Shown here one piece after another: positions 1-6,314 of a DNA stretch of 8,181 bases. The DNA comes from JAUSNA01 sp964511965 (GTDB taxonomy: Bacteria > Patescibacteriota > Microgenomatia > Levybacterales > GWA1-39-11). The translations under genes and the position numbers were made by a program. How positions within the stretch are numbered: the stretch's first letter is position 1; every line of letters starts with the position of its first letter. The notes under the pieces are model-generated. The model worked only from the letters and a program-made list of their open reading frames with translations, was not told the DNA's origin and searched no databases. The stretch covers positions 1 through 8,181 of the forward strand of contig CAZEGF010000040.1 in assembly GCA_964511965.1 (NCBI GenBank), in the 5' to 3' direction.

Positions 1-183
1 TTATATTTCAAACCCGAGGATGTAGATGATATCAAAAATACTATTGAAAAAGTTTTGACAGATAAAAGTTTAAAGGAGAAAATGATAGAAAAAGGAAGAG
101 ACCATTATAAAAAATTTACATGGGAAAAAGCAGCTAAAGAAGTGCTCGGAGCAATTGAGGAAGTCGGGGAAATTGATAATTGA
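1..183 (+). CDS. GT4-type glycosyltransferase, C-terminal end only (partial, 5' end outside window)
   Basis: Reading frame 1 is open from the first base to a TGA at 181-183 and gives 60 residues. The segment starts LYFKPEDVDDIKNTIEKVL, continues with a charged helix (LKEKMIEKGRDHY) and ends with FTWEKAAKEVLGAIEEV. This is the usual tail of GT-B fold, GT4 family enzymes: a short strand after the donor-binding motif, the 'D...I...I..ll.d..l...m...g' helix, then the 'FtWekaA' helix that packs back on the N-terminal domain. The catalytic E-x7-E region lies upstream of the window, so donor and acceptor cannot be judged. A cytoplasmic sugar transferase using a nucleotide sugar is expected. The stop codon sits inside a 7-bp tandem repeat. 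It precedes the acyltransferase gene by 26 bp in the same direction, so it may be in the same transcription unit. Confidence 0.8.
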   Translation, partial: LYFKPEDVDDIKNTIEKVLTDKSLKEKMIEKGRDHYKKFTWEKAAKEVLGAIEEVGEIDN

Positions 184-207
184 GATTTGAGAATTGAGAA
201 TTTATAA
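173..207 (+). repeat. Short tandem array of 7-bp units (TTGAGAA type)
   Basis: Five consecutive heptamers can be read: TTGATAA (173-179), TTGAGAT (180-186), TTGAGAA (187-193), TTGAGAA (194-200) and TTTATAA (201-207). The middle three are nearly identical and the outer two are decayed. The array overlaps the last codons and the stop of the upstream GT4 gene and fills nearly all of the gap before the acyltransferase. Because 7 is not a multiple of 3, the TGA inside each unit falls in a different frame in successive units (TGA at 181, 188 and 195), so the array stops all three forward frames. It is too short to be called a known repeat family. Confidence 0.6.
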
Positions 208-208
208 A
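180..208 (+). promoter_or_regulatory. Possible sigma70-type promoter inside the heptamer array
   Basis: TTGAGA at 180-185 matches the -35 consensus TTGACA at five of six bases. After a 17-bp spacer, TATAAA at 203-208 matches the -10 consensus TATAAT at five of six. Spacing is ideal. Transcription would begin near 215, which is inside the acyltransferase ORF as read from its first ATG (210) but just upstream of the in-frame ATG at 222. In sequence this AT-rich, chance matches are common, and the gene may simply be read through from upstream. Confidence 0.3.
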
Positions 209-209
209 T

Positions 210-764
210 ATGGAAAAAGTAATGAGAAGATTAAAAGCGATTTGGATCGAATTGATCTGTTACAAGTTAAGAGTTTGGGGATATTTTCCTTTACATCATG
301 TTAGACGGTTTGCGTATCGCATTTGTGGAGTAGAAATTGGTAAAGGATCAACCATTCATATGTTTGCATCATTTTACAATCCAATGAATGTAAAGATTGG
401 AAAAGATTCAATAATTGGTGAATGGGCTGTTTTAGACGGGCGGGCACCACTTACTATCGGAGACCATGTGGATATTGCCTCAAATGTAATGATTTATAAC
501 GCCGAGCACGATATTCATTCTAAAGATTTTACGAAAGCAAGAATGGAGCCTGTTGTTATTGCTGACTATGTATTTATTGGACCACGGGCAATTATTCTAC
601 CGGGAGTCACAATTGGGCGTGGTGCGGTAGTTGGTGCAGGTGCCGTTGTAACAAAGGATGTGCCACCTCTTACTATAGTTGGTGGAGTACCTGCAAAAGA
701 AATAGGAACGCGGGACGAATCTACTTTGACTTACAAGCTTGGAAGGGCAGCTTGGTTCCGCTAA
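210..764 (+). CDS. Hexapeptide-repeat (left-handed beta-helix) acyltransferase, WcaF/maltose-acetyltransferase-like
   Basis: This 184-residue protein is probably a cytoplasmic O- or N-acetyltransferase that modifies a sugar of the surface glycan using acetyl-CoA. The N-terminal 30-35 residues form an amphipathic or hydrophobic helix (IWIELICYKL). From about residue 41 there are isoleucine-rich hexapeptide turns: VEIGKGSTI, VKIGKDSII, LTIGDHVDI, and after a loop VFIGPRAIILPGVTIGRGAVVGAGAVVTKDV split over 122-151. The loop holds NAEHDIHS (97-104); His100 in this N-x-E-H-D setting matches the catalytic histidine of the CAT/NodL/WcaF group. GGVPAKEIG (158-166) is the typical closing motif. Length is normal for the family. 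ATG 210 is the first in-frame start; ATG 222 (residue 5) is equally possible and would fit the candidate promoter. No Shine-Dalgarno sequence is visible. The TAA at 762-764 lies 4 bp before the next gene. The acyl group and the sugar are not determinable. Confidence 0.88.
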   Translation: MEKVMRRLKAIWIELICYKLRVWGYFPLHHVRRFAYRICGVEIGKGSTIHMFASFYNPMNVKIGKDSIIGEWAVLDGRAPLTIGDHVDIASNVMIYNAEHDIHSKDFTKARMEPVVIADYVFIGPRAIILPGVTIGRGAVVGAGAVVTKDVPPLTIVGGVPAKEIGTRDESTLTYKLGRAAWFR

Positions 765-768
765 ATTT

Positions 769-1653
769 ATGCCCATTTCATTTCTCATACTTACCTATAA
801 TTCTTCTTCCTATATATATTCATTCCTAGATAGTCTTTTCGAAAAGATTGAAAGTGGCTTAAAAAATGATAAGTACGAGTTGATAATTGTTGATAATGAT
901 TCAACTGACAATACAGTCAGAAAAATTAATTCTTATCTTGAGAAAAAAAATAAAAGAAATATTTCATTTTTTCGAAATAAGCAAAATGACGGATACGCAA
1001 AAGGAATAAATTTTTCCGCAGAACATGCCAATGGGGATATTTTGGTTGTTGTAAATCCGGACGGGGAATTGATCGAGTCGGATTTTGATGCATTGATAGA
1101 TACATTTCAAACGGATAAGAAATTGGCTATTGTGGGATTAAAGCTTGTTAATCAGCGCGGTCAAAGTGAAAAAACGGCAGGTAAATTTTATAATCCATTG
1201 ACCTTCTTGCTATTTTGTATGGGTCTTGAAAATGTTTTTTCATTGCGATTTGCTCCGGATAAAACCAAGGAAGTTGACTATGTTAGTGGAGGATTTATTG
1301 GAATAAAAAAAGAAATATTTAAGAGACTTGATGGGTATGATAAAGAGTACTTTATGTATGTTGAAGATATGGATCTTTGCTACCGTGTTAAAAAAGAGGG
1401 ATTCAAAGTGTTATATATGTCTTGTGCAGTTTTGCGTCATCAGGGACAAGGGAGTTCCAACCGTACATTTGCAATTGTAAATATTTACAAAGGTCTTCAA
1501 ACTTTTTACACAAAACATAGTAGTGTGTTTATGCAACAATATATTAAGAACTTGCTTAGTTTGAAAGCCGCATTTATAATTTTTATTGCTAGCATTTTAG
1601 GCAAAAAAGAGACTGTCAAAACATATCAAGAGGCTTTGAAACATATAACATGA
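769..1653 (+). CDS. GT2 family glycosyltransferase, WbbL (rhamnosyltransferase)-like
   Basis: This 294-residue GT-A fold enzyme should transfer a sugar from a nucleotide donor to a lipid-linked glycan at the cytoplasmic face. It opens with the GT2 signature MPISFLILTYNSS, followed by VDNDSTDNT (41-49), the first nucleotide-binding acidic motif. NDGYAKGIN (73-81) and VNPDGE (95-100) give the DxD-equivalent Asp98. SGGFIGIKKEIF (173-184) and YVEDMDLCYRVKKEGFK (197-213) carry the catalytic-base region, and RHQGQGSS (223-230) is the typical WbbL-type post-catalytic motif. A hydrophobic stretch near 264-278 may contact the membrane. ATG 769 was chosen because it gives the canonical N-terminus; a TTG at 739 would only add 10 residues that overlap the acyltransferase. 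The last codon and stop overlap the next gene as ATGA at 1650-1653, which implies translational coupling. Sugar specificity is unknown. Confidence 0.9.
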   Translation: MPISFLILTYNSSSYIYSFLDSLFEKIESGLKNDKYELIIVDNDSTDNTVRKINSYLEKKNKRNISFFRNKQNDGYAKGINFSAEHANGDILVVVNPDGELIESDFDALIDTFQTDKKLAIVGLKLVNQRGQSEKTAGKFYNPLTFLLFCMGLENVFSLRFAPDKTKEVDYVSGGFIGIKKEIFKRLDGYDKEYFMYVEDMDLCYRVKKEGFKVLYMSCAVLRHQGQGSSNRTFAIVNIYKGLQTFYTKHSSVFMQQYIKNLLSLKAAFIIFIASILGKKETVKTYQEALKHIT

Positions 1654-4600
1654 AGTTAATTAATAAATTCCTGAAGTATTTATTTCCCGCGCTCGTCCTT
1701 CTTCTGATGCTTTTTATTCCGCTTTATCCGAAATTGCCATTAATAGATGTTAAAAATACGTGGGTATACGTTAGGGTAGAGGATTTTCTTGTACTATTTG
1801 TTTTAGTAGCCTGGTTTGTAATGTTGGTAAAGAAAAAAGTTACCCTAAAAACGCCACTAACTATTCCCATTATGTGTTTTTGGATAGTAGGAGCTCTGGT
1901 TACCATTCATGGAGTTGTTATTATTTTCCCGCAAATCAAAGACGTTTTTCCCAACGTTGCATTACTTGAGTATCTCCGTCACATTGAGTATCTGAGTTTA
2001 TTCTTTGTTGCAGTAGCTGCAGTCAAATCAAAAAATTTTGTTTTTGCCTCAATTTGGACTGTCATCGTAACACTTCTTGGAGTAATCATATACGGATTTG
2101 GTCAGAAGTATTTTTCCTTTCCAGCATATTTAACGATGAATGAAGAATATGCCAAAGGTATACCAATTCTCATTTCCCAACAAAATCGTGTATCCTCAAC
2201 GTTTGCAGGACATTACGATCTGGCAGCATATTTAGTTCTTATTATTCCGATCGTTGTAAGTTTATTTTTTGGATTTAAAAATATATTTATAAAGATATTT
2301 CTTTTTATTGTTTCTCTTTTTGGTTTGGTCCTCATGTTTTTAACAGTCTCCCGGGTATCTTTTTTCGCGCTATCTGTAGCGCTTCTCGTAGCATTTCTTT
2401 TTTACAAAAAAAAGCTTATCTTCTTGTTCGTCCCTCTGATTTTGATAGTCGGTGCAGTATTCCTTTACTCAAAATCTTCACTTCTTGCCAGGTTTGATAA
2501 TACGGTAAAAGAGGTTGACGTTTTAGTGGATGCTGCGACCGGTACACCTGTTGGGCAAGTACGATTTGTACCAAGATCATATTTGAGCGAAAGAACGCTT
2601 CTTGCGGAAAAAGATAAAGTTGATACTACTACCGAATCACTAACCCCTTTATATAAATATCCTGTTTCAGATCATGTTCCATTTGCTCTTCGAAAATATT
2701 TGTTACCAACAAAAGTCGCAATCATAGATGCAATTATAACTTCAACAGGCGAGACGTTACCTCAAGGTAGTTCATATATTAATTTATCTCTTTCCCCCGT
2801 TACAAAAAGACTTCCAAATTTTTTCTACGAATACCCACCGGGCAAAGCAACAGATTCAGCTGCTATCCAAATAGTGCAAGGAGATTATCTAGTTAAGAAA
2901 GCTTCAGCATATGATCTTTCTTTCACTACAAGATTTCAGGGTGAATGGCCAAAGACGTTGCTTGCATTTACAAGAAATCTTCTTTTTGGAAGCGGATATG
3001 GTTCGGTAAGTCTTGCAGTTGATAATAATTACCTAAGGCTTTTGGGCGAAACAGGACTTTTGGGAACATTTTCATTCATTATTATATTTATAGTTCTTGG
3101 AGTTTATATTAAAAAAGTTCTGCCGGAGGTGGAGTCGAAAGTTATTAGAAGCTTTATTCTGGGATTTTCGGCAGGAGCAATTGGTCTGGCCCTAAACGCT
3201 ACTCTTATAGACGTATTTGAAGCATCTAAGGTGGCATTTACATTGTGGTTGTTGGTTGGAATAGTTGTCGGTTCACTATCTTTATATCAAGCAAAACAAT
3301 TCAATCTTTATAAAGAACTGCTAAAAATTGCATCATCAACTTACGCTATTATTACCTATTTTATTCTTCTTACTATTGCTATTTTTTCAACAACAATAGG
3401 GAGTTACTTTATTGGCGATGATTTTACATGGTTCCGTTGGGCCGCTGATTGCAAACATATTATGCAAAGCTGTTCGACTATTCCATCAACGATATTTTCT
3501 TACTTTTTTGATTCTGCAGGATTTTTCTATAGACCCGGAACAAAAGCGTATTTTCTTGTTTTCTATCATTTCTTTTCGCTCAATCAAGTTATTTATCATG
3601 TGGTATCAATCTTTTTACATTTGATTGTTGTAATTCTTCTCTATCTGGTAGGACGTAAAATACTTAAGAGTAATTTGATGGCTTCAGCAGCAAGTCTCTT
3701 GTTTTTACTGGCAAGCGGATATATTGAAATCGTCCTTTGGATTTCAGCAACAGGTCATTTGTTTAATGCGGTATTTATCCTTTTTTCCATATTGATGTTT
3801 ATCAAGTGGAATGAAACCAAAAATATTTTCTATCTGATAACGTCATTGGTCTCATCACTAATTGCATTAACTTTTTACGAGCTTGGAATAATAACACCGC
3901 TTCTTATAATGGCGTATTTATTTATTGATAAAGAGAAATATAACCTTAAATCAATCTTTATGTTCATAAGAAACAAGTTTTTCTTGATTTTGTTTATTCC
4001 GGATATTATTTATTTTGTTGTTAGGATTATGTCTCATACACATTGGTTCAATGGTGACTACAGCTATAACATCATAAAACTTCCATTCAATGTAGTTGGA
4101 AACACCATAGGTTATTCTCTCATTTCACTTTTCGGACCTCTTTCATATCCTTTTTATGAAAAGTTGAGAGATTTAACAAAAGCAAATATTCCGTTAGCAT
4201 TTGTTGTCCTTATTGTTTTTGTCCTTTGTATTTACTTTGGTGGAAAAATACTTATTAAGAATCTTTCTCATGAGGAAAAAAGAATTTTGTTGTTTGCGTC
4301 ACTGTTTACGGTAATCTGTCTTATTCCATTCTTAGGACTTGGAAATATTACTTTTAGATACTCTTATCTTGCCTCATTTGGGATATTTATGATACTTGTT
4401 GTTTTTATCAGGAAGTTATACAGATATCTTGTCACTTTCGGAAAAGATGTAGCATTGGCTTCAATAGGGACAATAATCGCTGTATTTTGTCTTGTTCATG
4501 TAGTACAGTCTCAGCAGGCGATAATTGAGTGGAACGGATCGGGTGAGAAGATCCAGCATTTCTTGGCATCTATTGATTCTTTATACTCCGATTCATGGTC

Positions 4601-4832
4601 GGAACAAAATGTAGATCTGTATTTTGCCAATGTGCCGGTAAAAAGTGGAAATGCATGGATCTTGCCTGTCGGTCTTTCGGATGCCGTGTGGTTTGCTTTC
4701 AAGTCCGATACAATAAATGTACATACAGTGCCAACTGTTAATGACGTTCCACAAGATGTATATACTTCTCTTTCAAAATGGGCTTTTGAATTCCAACCGG
4801 ATGGTAGTTTGAGACGAGTTACGAAAAAATAA
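1650..4832 (+). CDS. Fused membrane protein: O-antigen polymerase/ligase-like half plus GT-C glycosyltransferase half
   Basis: This 1060-residue protein has roughly two dozen hydrophobic segments by eye. Residues 1-545 look like a Wzy_C (O-antigen ligase/polymerase) protein: about nine N-terminal membrane segments, SRVSFFALSVALL (234-246), a long extracytoplasmic loop (about 275-440), LLFGSGYGSV (444-453), then DNNYLRLLGETGLLG (458-472) and the last membrane segments. The WaaL signature is H-[NSQ]-x9-G-x-x-[GTY]; here the His position is Asp458. Residues about 560-1060 look like a PMT/TMTC-type GT-C enzyme: FIGDDFTWFRW with Asp590-Asp591 in the first outer loop, FFYRPGTKAYF (625-635), QVIYHVVSIFLHL (646-658), a Glu in TFYELGI (741-747), NITFRYSYLAS (899-909), and a soluble C-terminal tail from about 960. 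Such GT-C enzymes use polyprenyl-phosphate sugars on the outer face. No ATG, GTG or TTG codon occurs in frame between 3255 and 3458, so the second half cannot easily be a separate gene. It starts in a 4-bp overlap with the GT2 gene and abuts the next gene. Domain classes are fairly secure; polymerase versus ligase activity is not. Confidence 0.85.
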   Translation: MKLINKFLKYLFPALVLLLMLFIPLYPKLPLIDVKNTWVYVRVEDFLVLFVLVAWFVMLVKKKVTLKTPLTIPIMCFWIVGALVTIHGVVIIFPQIKDVFPNVALLEYLRHIEYLSLFFVAVAAVKSKNFVFASIWTVIVTLLGVIIYGFGQKYFSFPAYLTMNEEYAKGIPILISQQNRVSSTFAGHYDLAAYLVLIIPIVVSLFFGFKNIFIKIFLFIVSLFGLVLMFLTVSRVSFFALSVALLVAFLFYKKKLIFLFVPLILIVGAVFLYSKSSLLARFDNTVKEVDVLVDAATGTPVGQVRFVPRSYLSERTLLAEKDKVDTTTESLTPLYKYPVSDHVPFALRKYLLPTKVAIIDAIITSTGETLPQGSSYINLSLSPVTKRLPNFFYEYPPGKATDSAAIQIVQGDYLVKKASAYDLSFTTRFQGEWPKTLLAFTRNLLFGSGYGSVSLAVDNNYLRLLGETGLLGTFSFIIIFIVLGVYIKKVLPEVESKVIRSFILGFSAGAIGLALNATLIDVFEASKVAFTLWLLVGIVVGSLSLYQAKQFNLYKELLKIASSTYAIITYFILLTIAIFSTTIGSYFIGDDFTWFRWAADCKHIMQSCSTIPSTIFSYFFDSAGFFYRPGTKAYFLVFYHFFSLNQVIYHVVSIFLHLIVVILLYLVGRKILKSNLMASAASLLFLLASGYIEIVLWISATGHLFNAVFILFSILMFIKWNETKNIFYLITSLVSSLIALTFYELGIITPLLIMAYLFIDKEKYNLKSIFMFIRNKFFLILFIPDIIYFVVRIMSHTHWFNGDYSYNIIKLPFNVVGNTIGYSLISLFGPLSYPFYEKLRDLTKANIPLAFVVLIVFVLCIYFGGKILIKNLSHEEKRILLFASLFTVICLIPFLGLGNITFRYSYLASFGIFMILVVFIRKLYRYLVTFGKDVALASIGTIIAVFCLVHVVQSQQAIIEWNGSGEKIQHFLASIDSLYSDSWSEQNVDLYFANVPVKSGNAWILPVGLSDAVWFAFKSDTINVHTVPTVNDVPQDVYTSLSKWAFEFQPDGSLRRVTKK

Positions 4833-6314
4833 ATGAAAAAAATATTAGATCTACTTTTTGATTCAAAATATACGATTCTTCTCCTGATCCCCATAGTGAT
4901 AGGTGCTGTATTTGTAAGAACTTATAGAATACACAATCCCGTTGCGGATTGGCATAGCTGGCGACAAGCAGACACAGCTGCCGTATCAAGAAATTTTGTT
5001 AAAGACGGATTTAACCCTTTATTTCCTCAATACGATGCTCTAAATCCGCTCAATGAGACCGGTCAACCAAATCCTCATCGCTACTTTTTTGCTGAATTTC
5101 CTCTTTATAATATTCTTACTTATGTTGCATATATAAATTTTGGTATTCATGAAGAATACGCTCGGATGATTAGTATTTTCTTTTCTTGTCTAACCGTCAT
5201 TTTTCTGTTTCTTTTGGTGTCTCATTATTCGTCAAAAAGAGTAGCGTTGTTATCATCATTTATTTTTGCATTCTTACCATACAATATTTTTTACGGACAG
5301 GTTATATTGCCTGATCCAATGTACATATTTTTCAGTGTAACCACTTTGTATTTGGTTAGTAAATGGCTGGAAAAAGATAGTATTTTTCTTATGGTTTTAT
5401 CAGGTGTATCAGCAACTCTTGCAATTTTGGAAAAACCGTATGCTCTAGTTCTTGTTATTCCAATAGCTTATCTTTTCTATAAAAAATGGGGATGGAAAAT
5501 GGTTAAAAAATGGGGAATTTTTGTCTTTGCCGCTATAGCTTTGGTCCCTTTCCTTTGGTGGAGACACCATATTAATCAGCATCCTGAAGGTATGTTTGGA
5601 ACAACATGGTTATTTAATCAAGGAAATATAAGGTTTACCGGAGCATATTTCAGATGGCTTCTTTATGACAGATTGAACCGGCTTATTTTTGCAACGGGAG
5701 GTTTTGTTTTATTCTGGATAGGTATTATCAGTGGACAAAGGAAAAAGGAGGGGTATTTTTATTTAGCGTGGCTTCTTGGGATATTTGCATTTTTCGTAGT
5801 TATTGCAAAGGGAAACGTTACTCACGATTATTACCAGATGCCTATAGTTCCTATCGGATGTGTACTTGTTGCCCTCGGATTTGATTTTTTACTAACCCAC
5901 GGTATAGGACACATAAGGCGGGGAATAAGTATTATTGTTGGCATCTCTCTTCTTATGATGATGTTTGCTTTCGGTTGGTATGAAGTACGGGGTTATTTTA
6001 ATATTAATCATCCTGAAATTGTTGAAGCAGGCAAAGCTGTTGATAGATTATTGCCAAAAGATGCTATTGTTATAGCTCCGTACGATAATGATTCCGCCTT
6101 TTTATATCAAACCAACAGACATGGATTTACATATGGGGGGGATAAAATTCCACAGTACATTAAAGAAGGAGCTACACATTTAGTTTCGGTTAATTTTGAT
6201 GACACAACAAATTACTGGATGGGGAAATGTAGTGTTGTTGAGAAGACCAATGCATATGTTATTGTCGATCTCCGTCTCTGCCAGCAGAATATTGTAGCAA
6301 CACTCTCAAAATAG
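4833..6314 (+). CDS. GT-C glycosyltransferase, PMT_2/ArnT-like (GT39/GT83 type)
   Basis: This 493-residue polytopic membrane protein probably moves a sugar from a polyprenyl-phosphate donor to an extracytoplasmic acceptor (glycan, lipid or protein). After one N-terminal membrane segment (about 14-29) comes DWHSWRQADTAAVSRNF (39-55), the characteristic first-loop motif of this family, where the acidic residue (Asp47) is the likely catalytic or metal-associated position. FFAEFPLYN (85-93) and GQVILPDPMY (155-164) follow, then about ten more membrane helices. VTHDYYQMPIVP (329-340) is the typical late motif before the last helices. A soluble tail of about 100 residues (from around 390) faces outward. 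A run of seven G bases (6135-6141) lies in that tail. The ATG directly follows the TAA of the fusion gene (4830-4832) without any spacer, and its own TAG abuts the next ATG. No Shine-Dalgarno sequence is seen. Substrate is unknown. Confidence 0.88.
   Translation: MKKILDLLFDSKYTILLLIPIVIGAVFVRTYRIHNPVADWHSWRQADTAAVSRNFVKDGFNPLFPQYDALNPLNETGQPNPHRYFFAEFPLYNILTYVAYINFGIHEEYARMISIFFSCLTVIFLFLLVSHYSSKRVALLSSFIFAFLPYNIFYGQVILPDPMYIFFSVTTLYLVSKWLEKDSIFLMVLSGVSATLAILEKPYALVLVIPIAYLFYKKWGWKMVKKWGIFVFAAIALVPFLWWRHHINQHPEGMFGTTWLFNQGNIRFTGAYFRWLLYDRLNRLIFATGGFVLFWIGIISGQRKKEGYFYLAWLLGIFAFFVVIAKGNVTHDYYQMPIVPIGCVLVALGFDFLLTHGIGHIRRGISIIVGISLLMMMFAFGWYEVRGYFNINHPEIVEAGKAVDRLLPKDAIVIAPYDNDSAFLYQTNRHGFTYGGDKIPQYIKEGATHLVSVNFDDTTNYWMGKCSVVEKTNAYVIVDLRLCQQNIVATLSK

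Noticed and set aside
739..768. TTG start 30 bp upstream of the GT2 gene, overlapping the acyltransferase end
   Set aside because: The 10 added residues do not resemble a GT2 N-terminus, whereas ATG 769 gives the canonical MPISFLILTYN start 4 bp after the preceding stop.
943..950. A8 run in the GT2 gene (and another at 2406-2413 in the fusion gene) as phase-variation sites
   Set aside because: A runs of this length are common in AT-rich coding DNA and encode ordinary Lys codons, so they carry little weight.
3412..3624. Same-strand 70-codon open frame inside the fusion gene
   Set aside because: It overlaps the conserved GT-C first-loop region in another frame and shows no family features; also the case for 6925-7167 inside the GT4 gene.
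4511..4894. Antisense open frame of 127 codons across the end of the fusion gene and the start of the next gene
   Set aside because: It lies opposite two well-supported genes, has no recognisable motif and is expected by chance opposite this kind of sequence; the same applies to shorter antisense frames at 597-788, 1724-1906, 6900-7145 and 7888-8073.
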